Positions 47,026 through 58,330 of a DNA stretch of 64,000 bases are shown here, in pieces (position 1 is the stretch's first letter; each line of letters opens with the position of its first letter). Below the pieces are notes generated by a model that made no database searches, had not been told where the DNA came from, and saw only the letters and a list, made by a program, of their open reading frames with translations. Source of the stretch: Hydrangea macrophylla (taxonomy: Eukaryota > Streptophyta > Magnoliopsida > Cornales > Hydrangeaceae); contig CM066995.1 in assembly GCA_033977485.1 (NCBI GenBank), forward strand, positions 45,505,736 to 45,569,735, given 5' to 3'. The position numbers and the translations under genes are program-made.

Positions 47026-48900
47026 ATTTCACTTCCTTTCTCATTTCAACTTTTTATTTTCAATATATTCATTTGAAGGTTGATTGGTTGAAACAAGTTT
47101 TACTTTTCTCAAATATAATTTTGAGTTTTTTAATCTTCCAGTTTCTTTCTCAACTCCAAGTTTTCTTTTTCAAGCTCATTTGAAGATTGTGCTCTTGAAA
47201 CATATTTTTTATTTTCATTCAAAGATTCATTTTGGGATTTCAAAATATTTAACTCATTTGAAAGTTTGGAAAAATTCTTTTTAAAGTTATATATTTAGAT
47301 CCTAAATTCTCTAACTCCTCATGTAACTCCTCAAAAGCATATTGAAGCTCATTATAGATAGGGGATTCAACAATAGAGGTAGGATTAAAGTTTACCAAAT
47401 TCTCTTGTGCACCTTCTTGGTCATATGAGTTGTCATCGGATAAGTCATAATTATCCCAAGTGGCCCCTTTTGCCATTTTCTCATTCTCATCATCTTCTTC
47501 ATTGGCAAATAGGCATACTCTTTCCTCTTCACAAATTTGGTTAGTAGTAATATGAAAATTTTCTAAACATAACAAAATTTCATTTGCACTAGAGCATAAA
47601 CGAATTCTATTATATGAAATGTCATCTAAAGAATTCCATAGAATTTGCATAGCTCTAAGATTCAATACAAAGTTATTTTGATCACTTTCATTCCATTCAA
47701 TCTTTGGTTTAGCGGAAAAACCATTTTTGACAATGTTCTAAAGATTTATGTCAAGTGATATGAGATAAATTTCAATTCTCCTCTTCCAATGATCATATTT
47801 ATGATCTTTCAATGATAGAGGAGTTGTAATGCAATAACCTTCTTGAAATTTTGTTTCCATAGGATTTGACTCAATACTTTGAAATTCAATAAAATCATTA
47901 GAGTCATTGAAAGAGCAAGAAGTAGAGGTTACCCCATTTTCTATTACCATGAGGCAAAGGTTAACGATCTCATCTTCATTTGAGTCATCGCCCGATGATT
48001 CACTCTTGGAGCTACTTTGAGTAGACTTTATTGCCTTCTTCTCACAGTTTTCATCTTTGGGAGGTAACTTTCCCGATTTTTCTTTCTTAAGAAACTCTAC
48101 ACATTTTTGGGTGATCAAAGCCATATCCTCATCTTCTTCACTCTCATGATCTTTTCCCTTTTTCTTTGAGCTTGAGGATTTCAAGGCCATGTCTCATCTT
48201 TTGATTTCCTTTTTCTTTTCTTCTTCGACAAGCTCGGCTAACTCTATTTCATGGGTAATGAGTGATTCCATGAGTTGTTCAACTGACAAATTTGTTAAAT
48301 CCTTACCTTCCCGGATAGCCATGACCTTCGGTTGCCATTGCTTTTGTAAAGCCCTGAGAATTTTCTCAATAATTTCTTTATTATCATAAACTTTACCAAG
48401 ATTTTTCAAACTATTGATGATAGTTGTAAACCAGGTAGACATATCACCAATAGACTCAAAAGGCAACATTTTAAACATTTCATAAGATTGAACAAGCAAA
48501 TTAATTTTTAACTTTTTGACTTAGCTTGTTCCCTTATGAGTCACTTCAAATTTATCCCAAATTTCTTTTGCGAATTCGCAAGATGAAATTCTATTGTATT
48601 CATTTGGGTCTAAACCGTAATATAATAGATTCATTTCCATAGCATTCATTTTAATGAGTTTCTTATCGGCATCATTATACTCATTTTCCATTTTTGGAAT
48701 AGAAATACTATTTACAATTTTTGTAGGAAGATGAGGCCCTTTGACCAATATTTGCCATAAATCAAAGTCTTGAGAAATCATATAGATTCTCATTCTATTT
48801 TTCCAATAAGCATAATTTGATCCATTAAAACATGGTGGTCTATGTGCCGATTGACCCTCACTATAAGAGATGTGAGAAGTGTTGGTTTCTATTTGGATCT
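47026..48900 (-). pseudogene. Chimeric, decayed Gag of copia #2
   Basis: Read on the minus strand. The first module (CFNGSNYAYWKNRMRIYM… through ELAELVEEEKK, 48840-48195) is a UBN2-type gag. Next comes a Ser/Lys-rich part ending EIVNLCLMV. A second, partial UBN2-like module follows (LSLKDHKYDHWKRRIEIYL, 47830-47560). The end is an acidic and coiled-coil-like part (YAFEELHEELENLGSKY, 47370-47040). In-frame stops interrupt it after HKGTS, after EIKR and after DINL. No start ATG is kept before the first module. No CCHC knuckle and no protease are seen. Two gag starts in one frame suggest recombination between related elements. Confidence 0.8.
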
Positions 48901-48943
48901 TAACTCAAAATTTTTAAAAACTTTTGAAAATAGAAGAGCCAAG

Positions 48944-48955
48944 GCTTTGATACCA
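48944..48955 (-). promoter_or_regulatory. Primer-binding site of copia #2, tRNA-Met type
   Basis: The minus strand reads TGGTATCAAAGC, one change from the canonical site, 2 bases from the LTR end. Confidence 0.85.
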
Positions 48956-48957
48956 AT

Positions 48958-50412
48958 TGTTCCCGAAATGGAAACCTTAGAGGGGGGATGAATAAGGTTT
49001 TACTAGAAAATTAACCTTTTAAAAACTTTATAACAAATTAAACACAATCACAAACAATAAAGTAAAGAGAGAAGGGAAGAGACACTTGCAAATTGAGTTT
49101 TCAAGTGGTTCGGCAATCCGTACACTGTGGCCTACGTCCACCCCTCACGAATACCTCTTGAGGATTCCTTTAATCCTACCTACTTCACGGGTGTAGATCA
49201 AACCGTCACAAGAGCCTTCAATCTCTTCCAAATAAGAGCACATCTTCTTTGCACACAAGGGTTACAAACCCTCTCTTTTACAAATGATTGAATAACAAAT
49301 TGAACTCTCTCTCTAGAGTGGATAGATACAATAATAGCTCACACAACAACTCCTTAGTGAGTGGATAATACAAATAAAAGCTCACTACAATTTGTTCTCT
49401 CAAGAATTACAATTAAAATGGAGCAAATTAATTTTTCACTCAAACTAGGGCTCAAATGGGAATGATAATTAAACAAGATGTTTGAATGATTTTGTTAATG
49501 TTCCTGGCTGTTTATGACCCTAAAAAACATCCCTATATATAGCTTTAGAAAGATTATAGCCGCTGGGATTGGTTGGGGGGAGTAAAAATAATTTTTGGAG
49601 AGTTTAAAAACTAGCCATTAGTGCATTCTGCGCAGTCCAGTCGACTGGATCGAAGGTTCGATCGACTAGGAAGTTTATAACAGTGAAGAGACATTCTGTG
49701 TGAAATCCAGTCAACTAAATAGTACCTTCGGTAGACTGAACATCACCTTCGGTCGACTGGACATGAAATATTTCAGTCGACTGGTTTTTCCTATTTTTTT
49801 GCAGACTGACACCTCTTTACTAAAATGGCCATAACTGCCTCTACAAAACACGTCTTTGCGATCCGTTTGAAGATTCGGAAACTAGAGTCAAATACCTTTC
49901 CAATCATATAAAACTCAACATCTAATTCCTTACCAATTAGATCAGGATTGCCTTTAAACATTACCCATGTGCAAAGGTTGTTCATTTTGATTAACCACTT
50001 GAAAACTTTTGTGAAATGAATTTAATTGAGTGGTCTAAGCATGTTTCGGACTTTGAAAGTAATTTAAAGTGTTAGAGCAAGGATCCTAAAGTCTAACTGA
50101 AGTTACTTGAGCCCCTATGACTGATTGATCAAAATGCTTACAAGTAAATCCTAGTCTTCAACCAAGGATAAAAAATCTTCAAGTCTTCAAGCTTGATCTT
50201 TGTTGAGCTCCATCACTCTTGGACTTCACCATATGCTATCTTATGATCTCAAACAAAGTTAGAACATTTAAATGCAAAAATCAAGAGATTAGCTCAATGA
50301 AAATGGCTTGATAATAGTTTAGAATAGAACAATTACCAATATGCTATTATCAATATATTTATCATCATCAAAACAAACATAAATAATGCCTTAAGGAAAT
50401 TCAAGACTAACA
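48958..50412 (-). repeat. 5' LTR of copia #2 (1,455 bp)
   Basis: Plus-strand TGTTCCCGAAATGG… to …TCAAGACTAACA. On the minus strand U3 holds a cluster of GTCGAC-type motifs (49795-49635), followed about 90 bases later by the TATA box CTATATATAGGGATG (around 49530-49545). Confidence 0.9.
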
Positions 50413-50958
50413 GAGTGGAATGTGAGTACCTCTCCACCCTACGCAACCTGCTACAATCACAGTAACATCAAAATTATTTTTCGCCCCTAGATCTCAACCT
50501 GCTGCAATATATAGGATCTCACCATGAAAAAAAAATTTAATCCGTGTAGAATTTGGCAAATTTGCTCCACCGATGAATTAGCAGCTCCTGAAAACCTTGT
50601 GAACCACCTCTAATCCGAATTCCAAACATAACTTGTCCCACAAGATCTTTAAAATTCTAACCAATCAGAACTATAGATTCCACGCACCTTGACACATTGA
50701 ATAATCTCCCATGCCTACCTTCAACATACCAATAAGCAACTAAATTGAACTAACGACCATAGAGAAGAATCAAAGCATCATTCCAACGCGGCCCCACATA
50801 GCCACCTAGCTACGCACAAATTGAATGTCCAGCCATGTCACCGCTGCTCTATCGGATTTACCTTCTTTTTTTTTTCTTTTTCACCGTGCTGTTGATCTCC
50901 ACTATTGCCACTGTGCTCTCTGCCGACCATGATCTTATAACCTGGCTTTGATACCACT

Positions 50959-51583
50959 TGTTGGGAATTTAAAACGCAGAACTAAATTCCCCCAATAAAT
51001 ACACAGAAACACACAATGAATAATAAATAAGCACACCAAAGAAAACACAGATTTTTACGTGGTTTGGCCAAACAATGCCTACATCCACACCAGATAGATC
51101 CATTCTTTCACTATTGAGTAAAACATGGTACAAGTTACATAGATTAAATTCAATAACCCAAATGCAAAGACCCTTGTACACTCTTTACTCAATAGTTGAA
51201 TGAACTTGACATAATCACTGTAATATATAGAGAAATCTTAGAGACAAAGAAATACCCTCTCTACCTCACATCCCTATAACGCTACGAACACCCCTCATAG
51301 AAAATCCCAATGATTAATGTCCCAAGCCCCAAAGGGGCACCATCTCTCATCACCACTCTCTTAGCCTAGACCATGCACCCCCATGAGGGAAGACCCCCAA
51401 CTTGGTACACCAAGGGCTACCTAAATTACTATACAACATCCCTACATATAGAGTTTGCAACTCATTACTTATTGGACAAGTAATACAACTATATCATAAA
51501 GGAAACCAAATCACATTAGGAATCTAGCCAAATCACAATCCCTAAATTAATGTAATTATCCCACATGTGATATAATCCCAACA
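50959..51583 (-). repeat. LTR4 of the chain
   Basis: 625 bp, TGTTGGGAATTTAAAACG… to …ATAATCCCAACA. It abuts the truncated gypsy #2 LTR directly. Confidence 0.88.
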
Positions 51584-52779
51584 AGACACTGTTTGCCATG
51601 TAGTTTGTGTACGGGCATTCCAGAAGAGGTCAGTGTGTGCAAACTAATTTCCTATATAATTGTGTGAGTGGTACACAAGGCTTTGAGATTTGACTTCTAA
51701 CAGGGTGATTGTGTGTGGTGAGTAGGAAAGTACCCTTACCGAAAGTTCTATGGTAGTACTGAAGCGCACAAGCCAATTAGTGCAAGAGTTTACCAAATAA
51801 ACAATCATAGACGATTAATAAAATACGAAGATATTTTAATGAATGTTTGGAAAAAACTAACAAAACAAAGAACATAATAGAACAGGCTCTGATTGTTCAA
51901 AAGAATGAAAATAGTGAAAAGGAAAATAGCAACAGGACATACCTATTGCTATGGATGCTAGAAAGCTCTAGAAACACAAAGTTGAATGCCTTTGAATGCT
52001 GTGAAAGTTGCTTTTGATTGCTATTTTCGAGAATGATGTAGAGTCCCTTGCACGGTTGGCCTGCCTTTGCATTTATAGCGGCCATCAACAATCCTGATAT
52101 GGCAAGAACTCCTTGAATTGTGCCCCAAGCAAGTGACAGCTAGTAGAATCCTTCCTCACTTCCAACTCTTTCCTTATCTAAATCCTAATTGATTTCAATC
52201 CTATAATGCCAGGGATTAGCCTTCCATATTTAGTTGGACGTGACAAAATCCTTCCCTAAACGAACTCTACTCCCTTAATTTCTGGGTGACATCATCATGA
52301 CATCTGGAAATAGAACCACCTAACTAATTTATCAGGCTAGCATGGACTAACTCGTTCAAAAGAATCGAACTGTCTTCCATCTAGTTACGTCTCTGATGCC
52401 TATGAGCCCGATGTGGGCAAAACATGCGCTTCCATCCCTTCGGACCTATCCATTTCCCTTTGCCAGGCATTCTTCTTATAAATGCCCGATGGACGTTATT
52501 TATCCTGACTTAACCAATCGGGCTCCAACACTTACCACAACTCACTTATTTCAAGTACGGTGCCAGATTGTTAAACATCCGACCCATATCACCCATCGGT
52601 CTTAACCAAGTTAAGGCTAATGCTTTGTGTTTCCCATCCTCATGATGTCTCCCTCTTGTGCCCGACACTCCTCGCAATCTTGGGCCGACCATTCCAGAGC
52701 AAGGCCTACGAATCCTTTCTAAGCCCACTCCAACATCCCACTCGGGCTCAAAACCTTTGGCAATTTTTAGGTGCAAACA
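51584..52779 (-). repeat. 3' LTR of gypsy #2, truncated at its outer end
   Basis: Matches the right LTR from CATGTAGTTTGTGTAC onward. The inner end …GGTGCAAACA is followed by the polypurine tract. The first ~10 bases (TGTGAAAAAT in the other copy) are missing at the junction with the LTR chain. Minus-strand TATA CTATAAAT lies at 52071-52079. Confidence 0.85.
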
Positions 52780-52795
52780 ATTTCCCCCAAAAGGT
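52780..52795 (-). promoter_or_regulatory. Polypurine tract of gypsy #2
   Basis: The minus strand reads TTTTGGGGGAAAT directly before LTR start TGTTTGCACC. Confidence 0.8.
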
Positions 52796-53069
52796 CATGT
52801 CAATCATCCCGCCCTTAATTGATGTGACATTTTGAATTCAAAATTGCCACGTGTCCAGTATGCAGAGGTTGTCAGATCTCAGGAATCCCACCAGTCATTT
52901 GCCATTGAATGCTGAAGCGTATAAAGCGATGAGATTTTCAAAATCTCTTCATCTTCTCAAATTATTTGCGTCTTCCTCTCTGCAACTCAGAGGTTCTCTC
53001 TTTAGAACCTCCATCTTTTTCGACGAGTAAACTTCACTACTACCCACAACAACGGCTCTTAAAACTGCT
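52796..53069 (+). promoter_or_regulatory. Putative promoter and 5' UTR of the antisense PMD gene
   Basis: TATAAAG at 52920-52926 is followed by a CT-rich leader (CTTCATCTTCTC, CTTCCTCTCTGC) and the ATG at 53070. The spacing is right for a plant Pol II core promoter. It lies inside the retroelement, between the polypurine tract and the antisense gene. Confidence 0.5.
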
Positions 53070-54736
53070 ATGGCAGCAACATATAAAGGAAAAAAATCAT
53101 TTTTGGATGCCCTACCCCCACAAAATTGGTGCAGAGAAGTGAGGCAATTGGCCAAGACTCACGTATCTGCTATTTCCACAAAGAGCTTCATTTACTACTG
53201 TACTTTTGATGGCACTCCAGGGGCACCTGGCCTTGGTACGACGATCCTCCGATAGCCTTTAATCCTTACTTTTTACATGTTACCAATGAGTCTTTCCTCT
53301 AACTTCCACCTCATTGGAGTAAAGCCTGGTCTGCTACTCATCCAATCAGGGGTTGGCCTACACCTGCTACGGACTGGGATAATTGGGTGACCAGGGTATC
53401 GGCCTCTAAGGCCGACCTCTAGAAGCGCATGAGCATCTATGACACTATCATGCTTAGTCGGTCCAAACTAGATTTAGACCGATCCCTTTTCTTCCCAGTC
53501 CTTCTGTTTTGGTCGTCCTCGTGCAATGGATTCCTTTTCTGTTGTGGCCCAATGGGGCCAACTGTCAAGGACATTAGCCACTTACTCGGGCTCTACCCTC
53601 ACGGTCAAGAGATTCTTCAAGGCTCAATGTTGGAACAACTAGCTTCTCCTATCCCTAGCAAGAATCTATCAGAGACGGGACCATATCCTATAGGCCCATT
53701 AAAGCTTATGGAGGTTTCTTGGCTGCCTCTATTGGCAAAGAAGGGACCAAAGTGACCGATGCTGAGCACACCGCCTTCCTTATCTACTGGTTGAATAGGT
53801 ATCTCTTCTGCTTAACCAGTCAAGCCATCACCAAAGCGTACACCACCCTTGCCTTGGCCTTGGTCACTGGTAGGCCTCTATCTTTAGCCATTCTTGTCTG
53901 GGCGCATCTAGTCCGAGGTGCAATAGATTTTGTACATTTTAGCTTCAACTCTAGAGGCAGCCAGACATAGATACTCCAACTTTGGTTGTATTCATACTTT
54001 GTTGAATTCCAACTAGCTACTCGTCAGCTAGCTGACATTCCCATTTATCCTATCCATTATGTGGATGTTATTCCTTCCTCCCACTCCTTTGAGGAGTGTT
54101 TTACTTTCTTCTACGAAGGATGCTCAAATCAGGCTCTTTACCTCTTTACTCCCTTCTTTTCTCTTCAGTTCTGGTCATTCCTTCAACTCTCCAACAACCC
54201 ATCTAATTGGGGTCCAGGTACCCAAACCACCTATAAAGAGATCTTCTCTAGCTACTTGGTAGCTACATACATTATTTTTAGCTCGAGCATCCCATAAATA
54301 TGGAACAGAGTATTATTTTGCCCCACCTTTTGCCTGTCAATTTGGGCTTTCACCATTAGTTCTATTTCTACCTGCTATTACCATGAACATAGACTAGGTC
54401 AAACGCAGGCTGATCATCAATGATGAACAAGTGAAGAAGATCTAAGAATGATCGGATAGGCTGAAGGCATCATTCAAATTCTAGACATTTTAAGCTCGAG
54501 CAGTTATTCCTAAAAAATTTGCGAGATAGTGGTCCGATCGGGCTGTCCAAATTTTCAAGAATGCCACCTCAGAGGTACTCCTTCAATTCTCTATGTCATC
54601 GGCTACCGAGGATGAAATACCCGCTGTTGCCCCCATGTTAACTCGCATGAAGCAGGTAGCAAAGAGGTCGGCTCCCCAGAAGGCATCAGGCCAAGGGCTG
54701 ACCGAAAAGAAAAAGACCCCAACTTCTTCCACTCAG

Positions 54737-54818
54737 GTATTTATTCCTTTCCTCCTGTCTTTTTTGCTTGCCCGACTCATCATTTTCTTCTTTTTGACTA
54801 CTTTTTGTTCTATTTTAG
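54737..54818 (+). other. Intron 1 of the antisense gene
   Basis: 82 bases, ACTCAG/GTATTTATTCC … TTCTATTTTAG/CTTGTGG, T-rich. The codon frame continues across it (…SSTQ / LVDEGSKED…). Confidence 0.72.
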
Positions 54819-55501
54819 CTTGTGGATGAGGGCTCCAAAGAGGATATATTGCCTGCTAGGTAACAAATGCCATCAGCCCAACCCCCAGCTACCCGTCAGT
54901 GAGTCGCACTGCCTCAAATTCCTATTCAACTTCTCCTTAACAGGCAGCAGCCTTCCTTGAACAAGTTGAGGAGAGGGTGGTCCCTATCTGAGTTGTACCA
55001 CCTCTAACTCCTTTAGATGGAGATGATGATATTGACCTTGCTGGTGGCTTTGCTCTAGAGTAAGTAGTTCTTTCCTCCAGAAGCGAGGAAGTGCCCGATG
55101 ACATCGCTTTGTTAGAGATGACCATAGAGGAGGTATAACAAATGGTCCAGCAGGAGGTAGAGTGGGCTGGAGATGTTATGACGGATCAGGCTGATCCTAT
55201 TGTAGCAACAGGATCGACTATAGAGGATTCAGAAGAGACAATCATGGATGATCCCGTTCCTTCTAACCTTTCTAAGGATTCAGCCCCACGTGGCAAGGAC
55301 CAAGTCCCATCATCGGTTGTTCTGGCTGTTGTATAAGATGTTCCACCCAATGCTAACACTGGCGTTGGAGTATTGGAAAGGGATACCACCACAGCCCCTG
55401 CTCTTGAGCCAAATCCAGCCAATGAAATCCCAACCTTATAGCCAAGTGGTGAAGCCATTGCACCACTAGAAGTATCAGCCTCCTCGTCCTCAGCTGCCCA
55501 G

Positions 55502-55580
55502 GTAATTTACTATAGTTTATGATTTATTATTTTCTCATCCTTTGCATGTACTAACGCTTGGTTTGGGGCTTCGTGGATAG
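55502..55580 (+). other. Intron 2 of the antisense gene
   Basis: 79 bases, GCCCAG/GTAATTTAC … GTGGATAG/GCTACTCC, with GTACTAACGC upstream of the acceptor as branch point. The frame continues (…SSAAQ / ATPLGPEPF…). Confidence 0.72.
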
Positions 55581-56389
55581 GCTACTCCTCTGGGTCCAGA
55601 GCCATTTATTCCCTTTGATATTTCTTCACCAGCCTGGACCTCAGGGCATTTGATTTATGTTCATTCGAGCCCGAGGTGGCCTCTTCCTTAGATTTGCAAT
55701 GGTCCAAGGACCTTGTACTTGGGCTTCTCACTTACGAGCTGAGTACTCTCCCATCTGCTGCTAAGATTAATGCTACCTTAGGTAGCTTTATGACCGACCT
55801 TCGTTCTCTGCCAGATAAGTTTCCTTGCTCAAGGAAATCCAAGAACGACTACCATGCTTTCGTGTACTAGATCAATCGACCTTAATTGTTCAAACTGAGA
55901 CCGAAGCTCATCTCAATGCTTGGCAGAAGGCAATACAATTTTGAAGTCTGCCAAGATAAAGTATAAGGCAGGGAAGATAACACAGGCTCAGGTGATCGCC
56001 CGAGACGCCTGGTTCCAAGCCAGGATTACATTGCTTAAGGCATAACTAGAGAAATGCAAATCTGAGGTCATCACAAATGTTGCAGCTCTGGCAAAGGTTA
56101 ATGAGGCCTTGGCTCAACTTGGTGGAGATGCCAAAAAATACAGCGACCACCTACAGGCTAGTATCCTAATCTCCCGTGCTTGGTCTCACAAGATTGACAA
56201 AGCTAAGCAAGATCGGGCTAGAGCGGAGAGAACTTGCGAAGATTTGAGAACCAAACTTGGGAATTTCGAATCGGCCTAGATGCCAATTTTTATCCCTTGT
56301 ACATGTGTATTATGTTTATTCTTTGCATTTTTTTTGTAAGCACTTTGTAAGTAAGCTGTACTCAGCTATTGAATGCAATTAATTTTTGT

Positions 56390-57870
56390 TTATTCGGGCT
56401 CGTAATCAATGAGTAGTTCATATTCTAACCTTGGATTCAGCCTATACTCTAGATCAATAGTTTCCCATAAAGTAGGATAATAGGACTTTAAATAATGACT
56501 ATTCATTAGCCTGGCAAGAACCGTTCCATCCATATTGCGCAGCCTGTATGCTCCACCCTTCTTGACTTAGTGGACAATGAAAGGACCTTCCCAGTTGACC
56601 AACCATTTACCATATCGGTTGTCCTTGTCACCGATATGCAAGATGGCCTTCCAAACCAAATCATCTGTGTAGAAGGATTTCTCTTTAACCCTCTTGTTAT
56701 ATGCTCGGGCAGCATGTAACTTCTGCACTCTCAACGAGTCCAAGGCCATTAGCCTGGTTTCATCAAGTCCCTCTAACTCAACTATCATAGCCTCAGTGTA
56801 CTCAACAGGCTCAAGCTGATTTTGCAATGCCCTCCTAGCTGATCAGACTATGACTTCCATAGGTAGCATAGAATCATACCCATAGGTTAGCATAAATGGT
56901 GTAACCCCAGCGCTAGACCTCTTAGATGTCCGATAGGCCCAAAGTGCTTCGGACAATAGCTTATCCCATTCCCTAGGGTTTTCATTTATCATTTTCTCAA
57001 TGATCCCCTTGGGGATCTTGTTAGTTGACTCGACCTTCCTGTTAGCCTGTGCATAGTATGGAGTGGAATTGAGGATGGTAATCCCTGTAATTTTTGTGAA
57101 GGCTGCGGTTTCTGTTCCTGTAAACACAGATCCTTGATTGATCATAATGGTTTCTAGTAGACCAAATCGGTTTATTATATGCTCTTCAATGAACTTGATC
57201 ACAGTGGCCTGAGTCACATCCCTGCAGGGTATAGCTTCGGCCCATTTTGTAAAATAGTCCATAACCACTATAATAAAATAATGCTAGCCCGAGGATGGTG
57301 GGAGAACCTTGCCAATTAAATCCATGGCCCATCCTCTGAATGGCCAGGGCTTTATTATGGGTTGAAGCTCCTTAGCTGGTACCTATTGAATCAGGCCATG
57401 CTTTTGGTAGACTTGGCACCCTTTAGCATAACTAATACAATCCTTTAACATCCCTAGCCAATAGTAGTTGTACCTTCTCAAGAGCCACTTCATCTTTGTT
57501 CCAGTCTGATGAGCTCTACAAATTCCTTCGTGGACCTCGGCCATCACTTGTATGGCTTGCTTTTTCCCTAGGCATTTGAGAATTACGTTGTCATCAATAG
57601 GCTTCTTAAATAGTTCCCCATCAAGTACCCCAAATCAGACTATGAACAATCTTACTTTTTGGTCCACCCTGACATTAGGGTGCTTTAAATATTCGATGAC
57701 AGGGATTCTCCAATCATCGCCATCCATTAAGACTGAATTGGTAGTATTATACCAGTCTTTCTTTGCCACTGATCATAATTATCGGACTTGTATCATGACA
57801 ATTTGATTTTCTACTTCTTTTAGTGGGGGTGAGGCTGATCCTGCTTTGGTTAACTTATCGACCTCAGTGT
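56390..57870 (-). pseudogene. gypsy #2 integrase with H2C2 finger
   Basis: An H2C2 zinc-finger region is followed by GWAMDLIGK and the DDE core (VMDYFTKWAEAIPCRDVTQA; second motif MINQGSVFTG; third VESTNK). The second catalytic Asp, expected before QGS, is Asn. The C-terminal part WKAILHIGDKDNRYGKWLVN…NWEGPFIV is followed by …YEPE and the stop at 56390. In-frame stops occur upstream (e.g. after LPPSSG and after MEVIV). The stop lies 110 bases from the end of the opposing PMD gene, so the two face each other tail to tail. Confidence 0.85.
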
Positions 57871-58330
57871 TCGTAGATCAGGGTATATAACTCACACTTG
57901 TATCATCAATTGAATCCATAAGTTGAGTGGCAATTAAGTGAAATGGGCACAACTCCCAGCTTTTTATTTGGAATTCCCCTAATATTTATTCGATTACTAG
58001 TCCCGAATCTCTATTTATGTGTACGGATGATGTCCCCATCTCAAGGAGCATCTCAAATCCGATTATCAATGCTTTATATTCGGCCTGGTTGTTAGAACAT
58101 TTGAAATCGAGCCGAAATGACATTTTTGTTTTTTTGTATTTAGGTGATATGATAACCACCCTTGCCCCATCACCTTCTAAACTTTTAGACCCATCAAAGA
58201 TTAATGTCCATGGGACTAAGGACGTGTTTAAAACTTTAGGTGCTAGTGATAGATCCCCCGGATCATTAGGGTTTAGGTGATCGGCTAGAAAATTGGCTAT
58301 GGCTTGGCCTTTGACCGATTATTGTGATCA
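57871..58330 (-). pseudogene. gypsy #2 RNase H
   Basis: The minus strand encodes WTLIFDGSKSLEGDGARVVI and SNNQAEYKALI, the first two active-site regions of the RNase H fold used by Tat elements. It is broken by stops. Confidence 0.75.

Larger units (their letters stand above)
45302..50412 (-). mobile_element. Ty1/copia element #2, rearranged and without pol
   Basis: It is inserted into internal region 3, with target copies AAGTG (45297-45301) and GAGTG (50413-50417); the undisturbed site in int1 and int2 also reads GAGTG. Components: a 1,455-bp 5' LTR at the right, a degraded gag region, an inverted LTR piece and a truncated 3' LTR at the left. Protease, integrase and RT are absent, so it cannot move by itself. 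Copia assignment rests on the UBN2-type gag and the PPT/LTR style. Confidence 0.85.
44649..50958 (-). other. Internal region 3 of the chain, split by copia #2
   Basis: The two parts, 44649-45301 and 50418-50958, join to 1,194 bp with the same content as int1 and int2. Primer site (TGGTATCAAAGC, one change) at 50945-50956. Confidence 0.85.
40418..51583 (-). mobile_element. Chain of non-autonomous LTR elements (4 LTRs, 3 internal regions)
   Basis: The pattern LTR1-int1-LTR2-int2-LTR3-int3-LTR4 is visible. LTRs are about 600-628 bp (TGTTGGGAATTTAA… to …ATAATCCCAACA). Internal regions are 1,193, 1,187 and 1,194 bp once the nested copia is removed. Each internal region ends at a minus-strand Met primer site beside the next LTR and begins with a GGGGGTGAT-type purine tract on the minus strand. 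No protein domain is recognisable, so this is a LARD-like or deletion-derived family needing help in trans. Outer flanks GGATA and AGACA do not match, so the chain was not placed as a unit by one clean insertion. Confidence 0.88.
53070..56279 (+). pseudogene. Antisense plant-mobile-domain-like gene inside gypsy #2, decayed
   Basis: Plus strand, opposite to gag-pol. It starts MAATYKGKKSFLDALPPQNW. The PMD-like region spreads over three frames: WPTPATDWDNWV, FWSSSCNGFLFCCGPMGPTV with DISHLLGLYP, then VTDAEHTAFLIYWLNRYLFC and LQLWLYSYFVEF (53340-54297). Next comes a Lys-rich patch (54593-54736), an acidic Pro/Ser linker and a C-terminal helical, charged segment (KIDKAKQDRARAERTCEDLR, 56195-56254) before TAG. 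Two clean introns interrupt it: 54737-54818 (GTATTT…TTTTAG) and 55502-55580 (GTAATT…GGATAG, with TACTAAC-type branch sequence). Frameshifts near 53228, 53715 and 55660 and several stops make it non-functional. The family (aminotransferase-like/PMD) is known as host genes and as extra ORFs of plant Ty3/gypsy elements; its role is unclear. The PMD match is from memory of the fold's motifs. Confidence 0.72.

Noticed and set aside
54870..54942. A third intron in the antisense PMD gene
   Set aside because: Candidate GTGAGT…TAACAG is only about 44 bases, too short for plant splicing; the frame change is better seen as decay.
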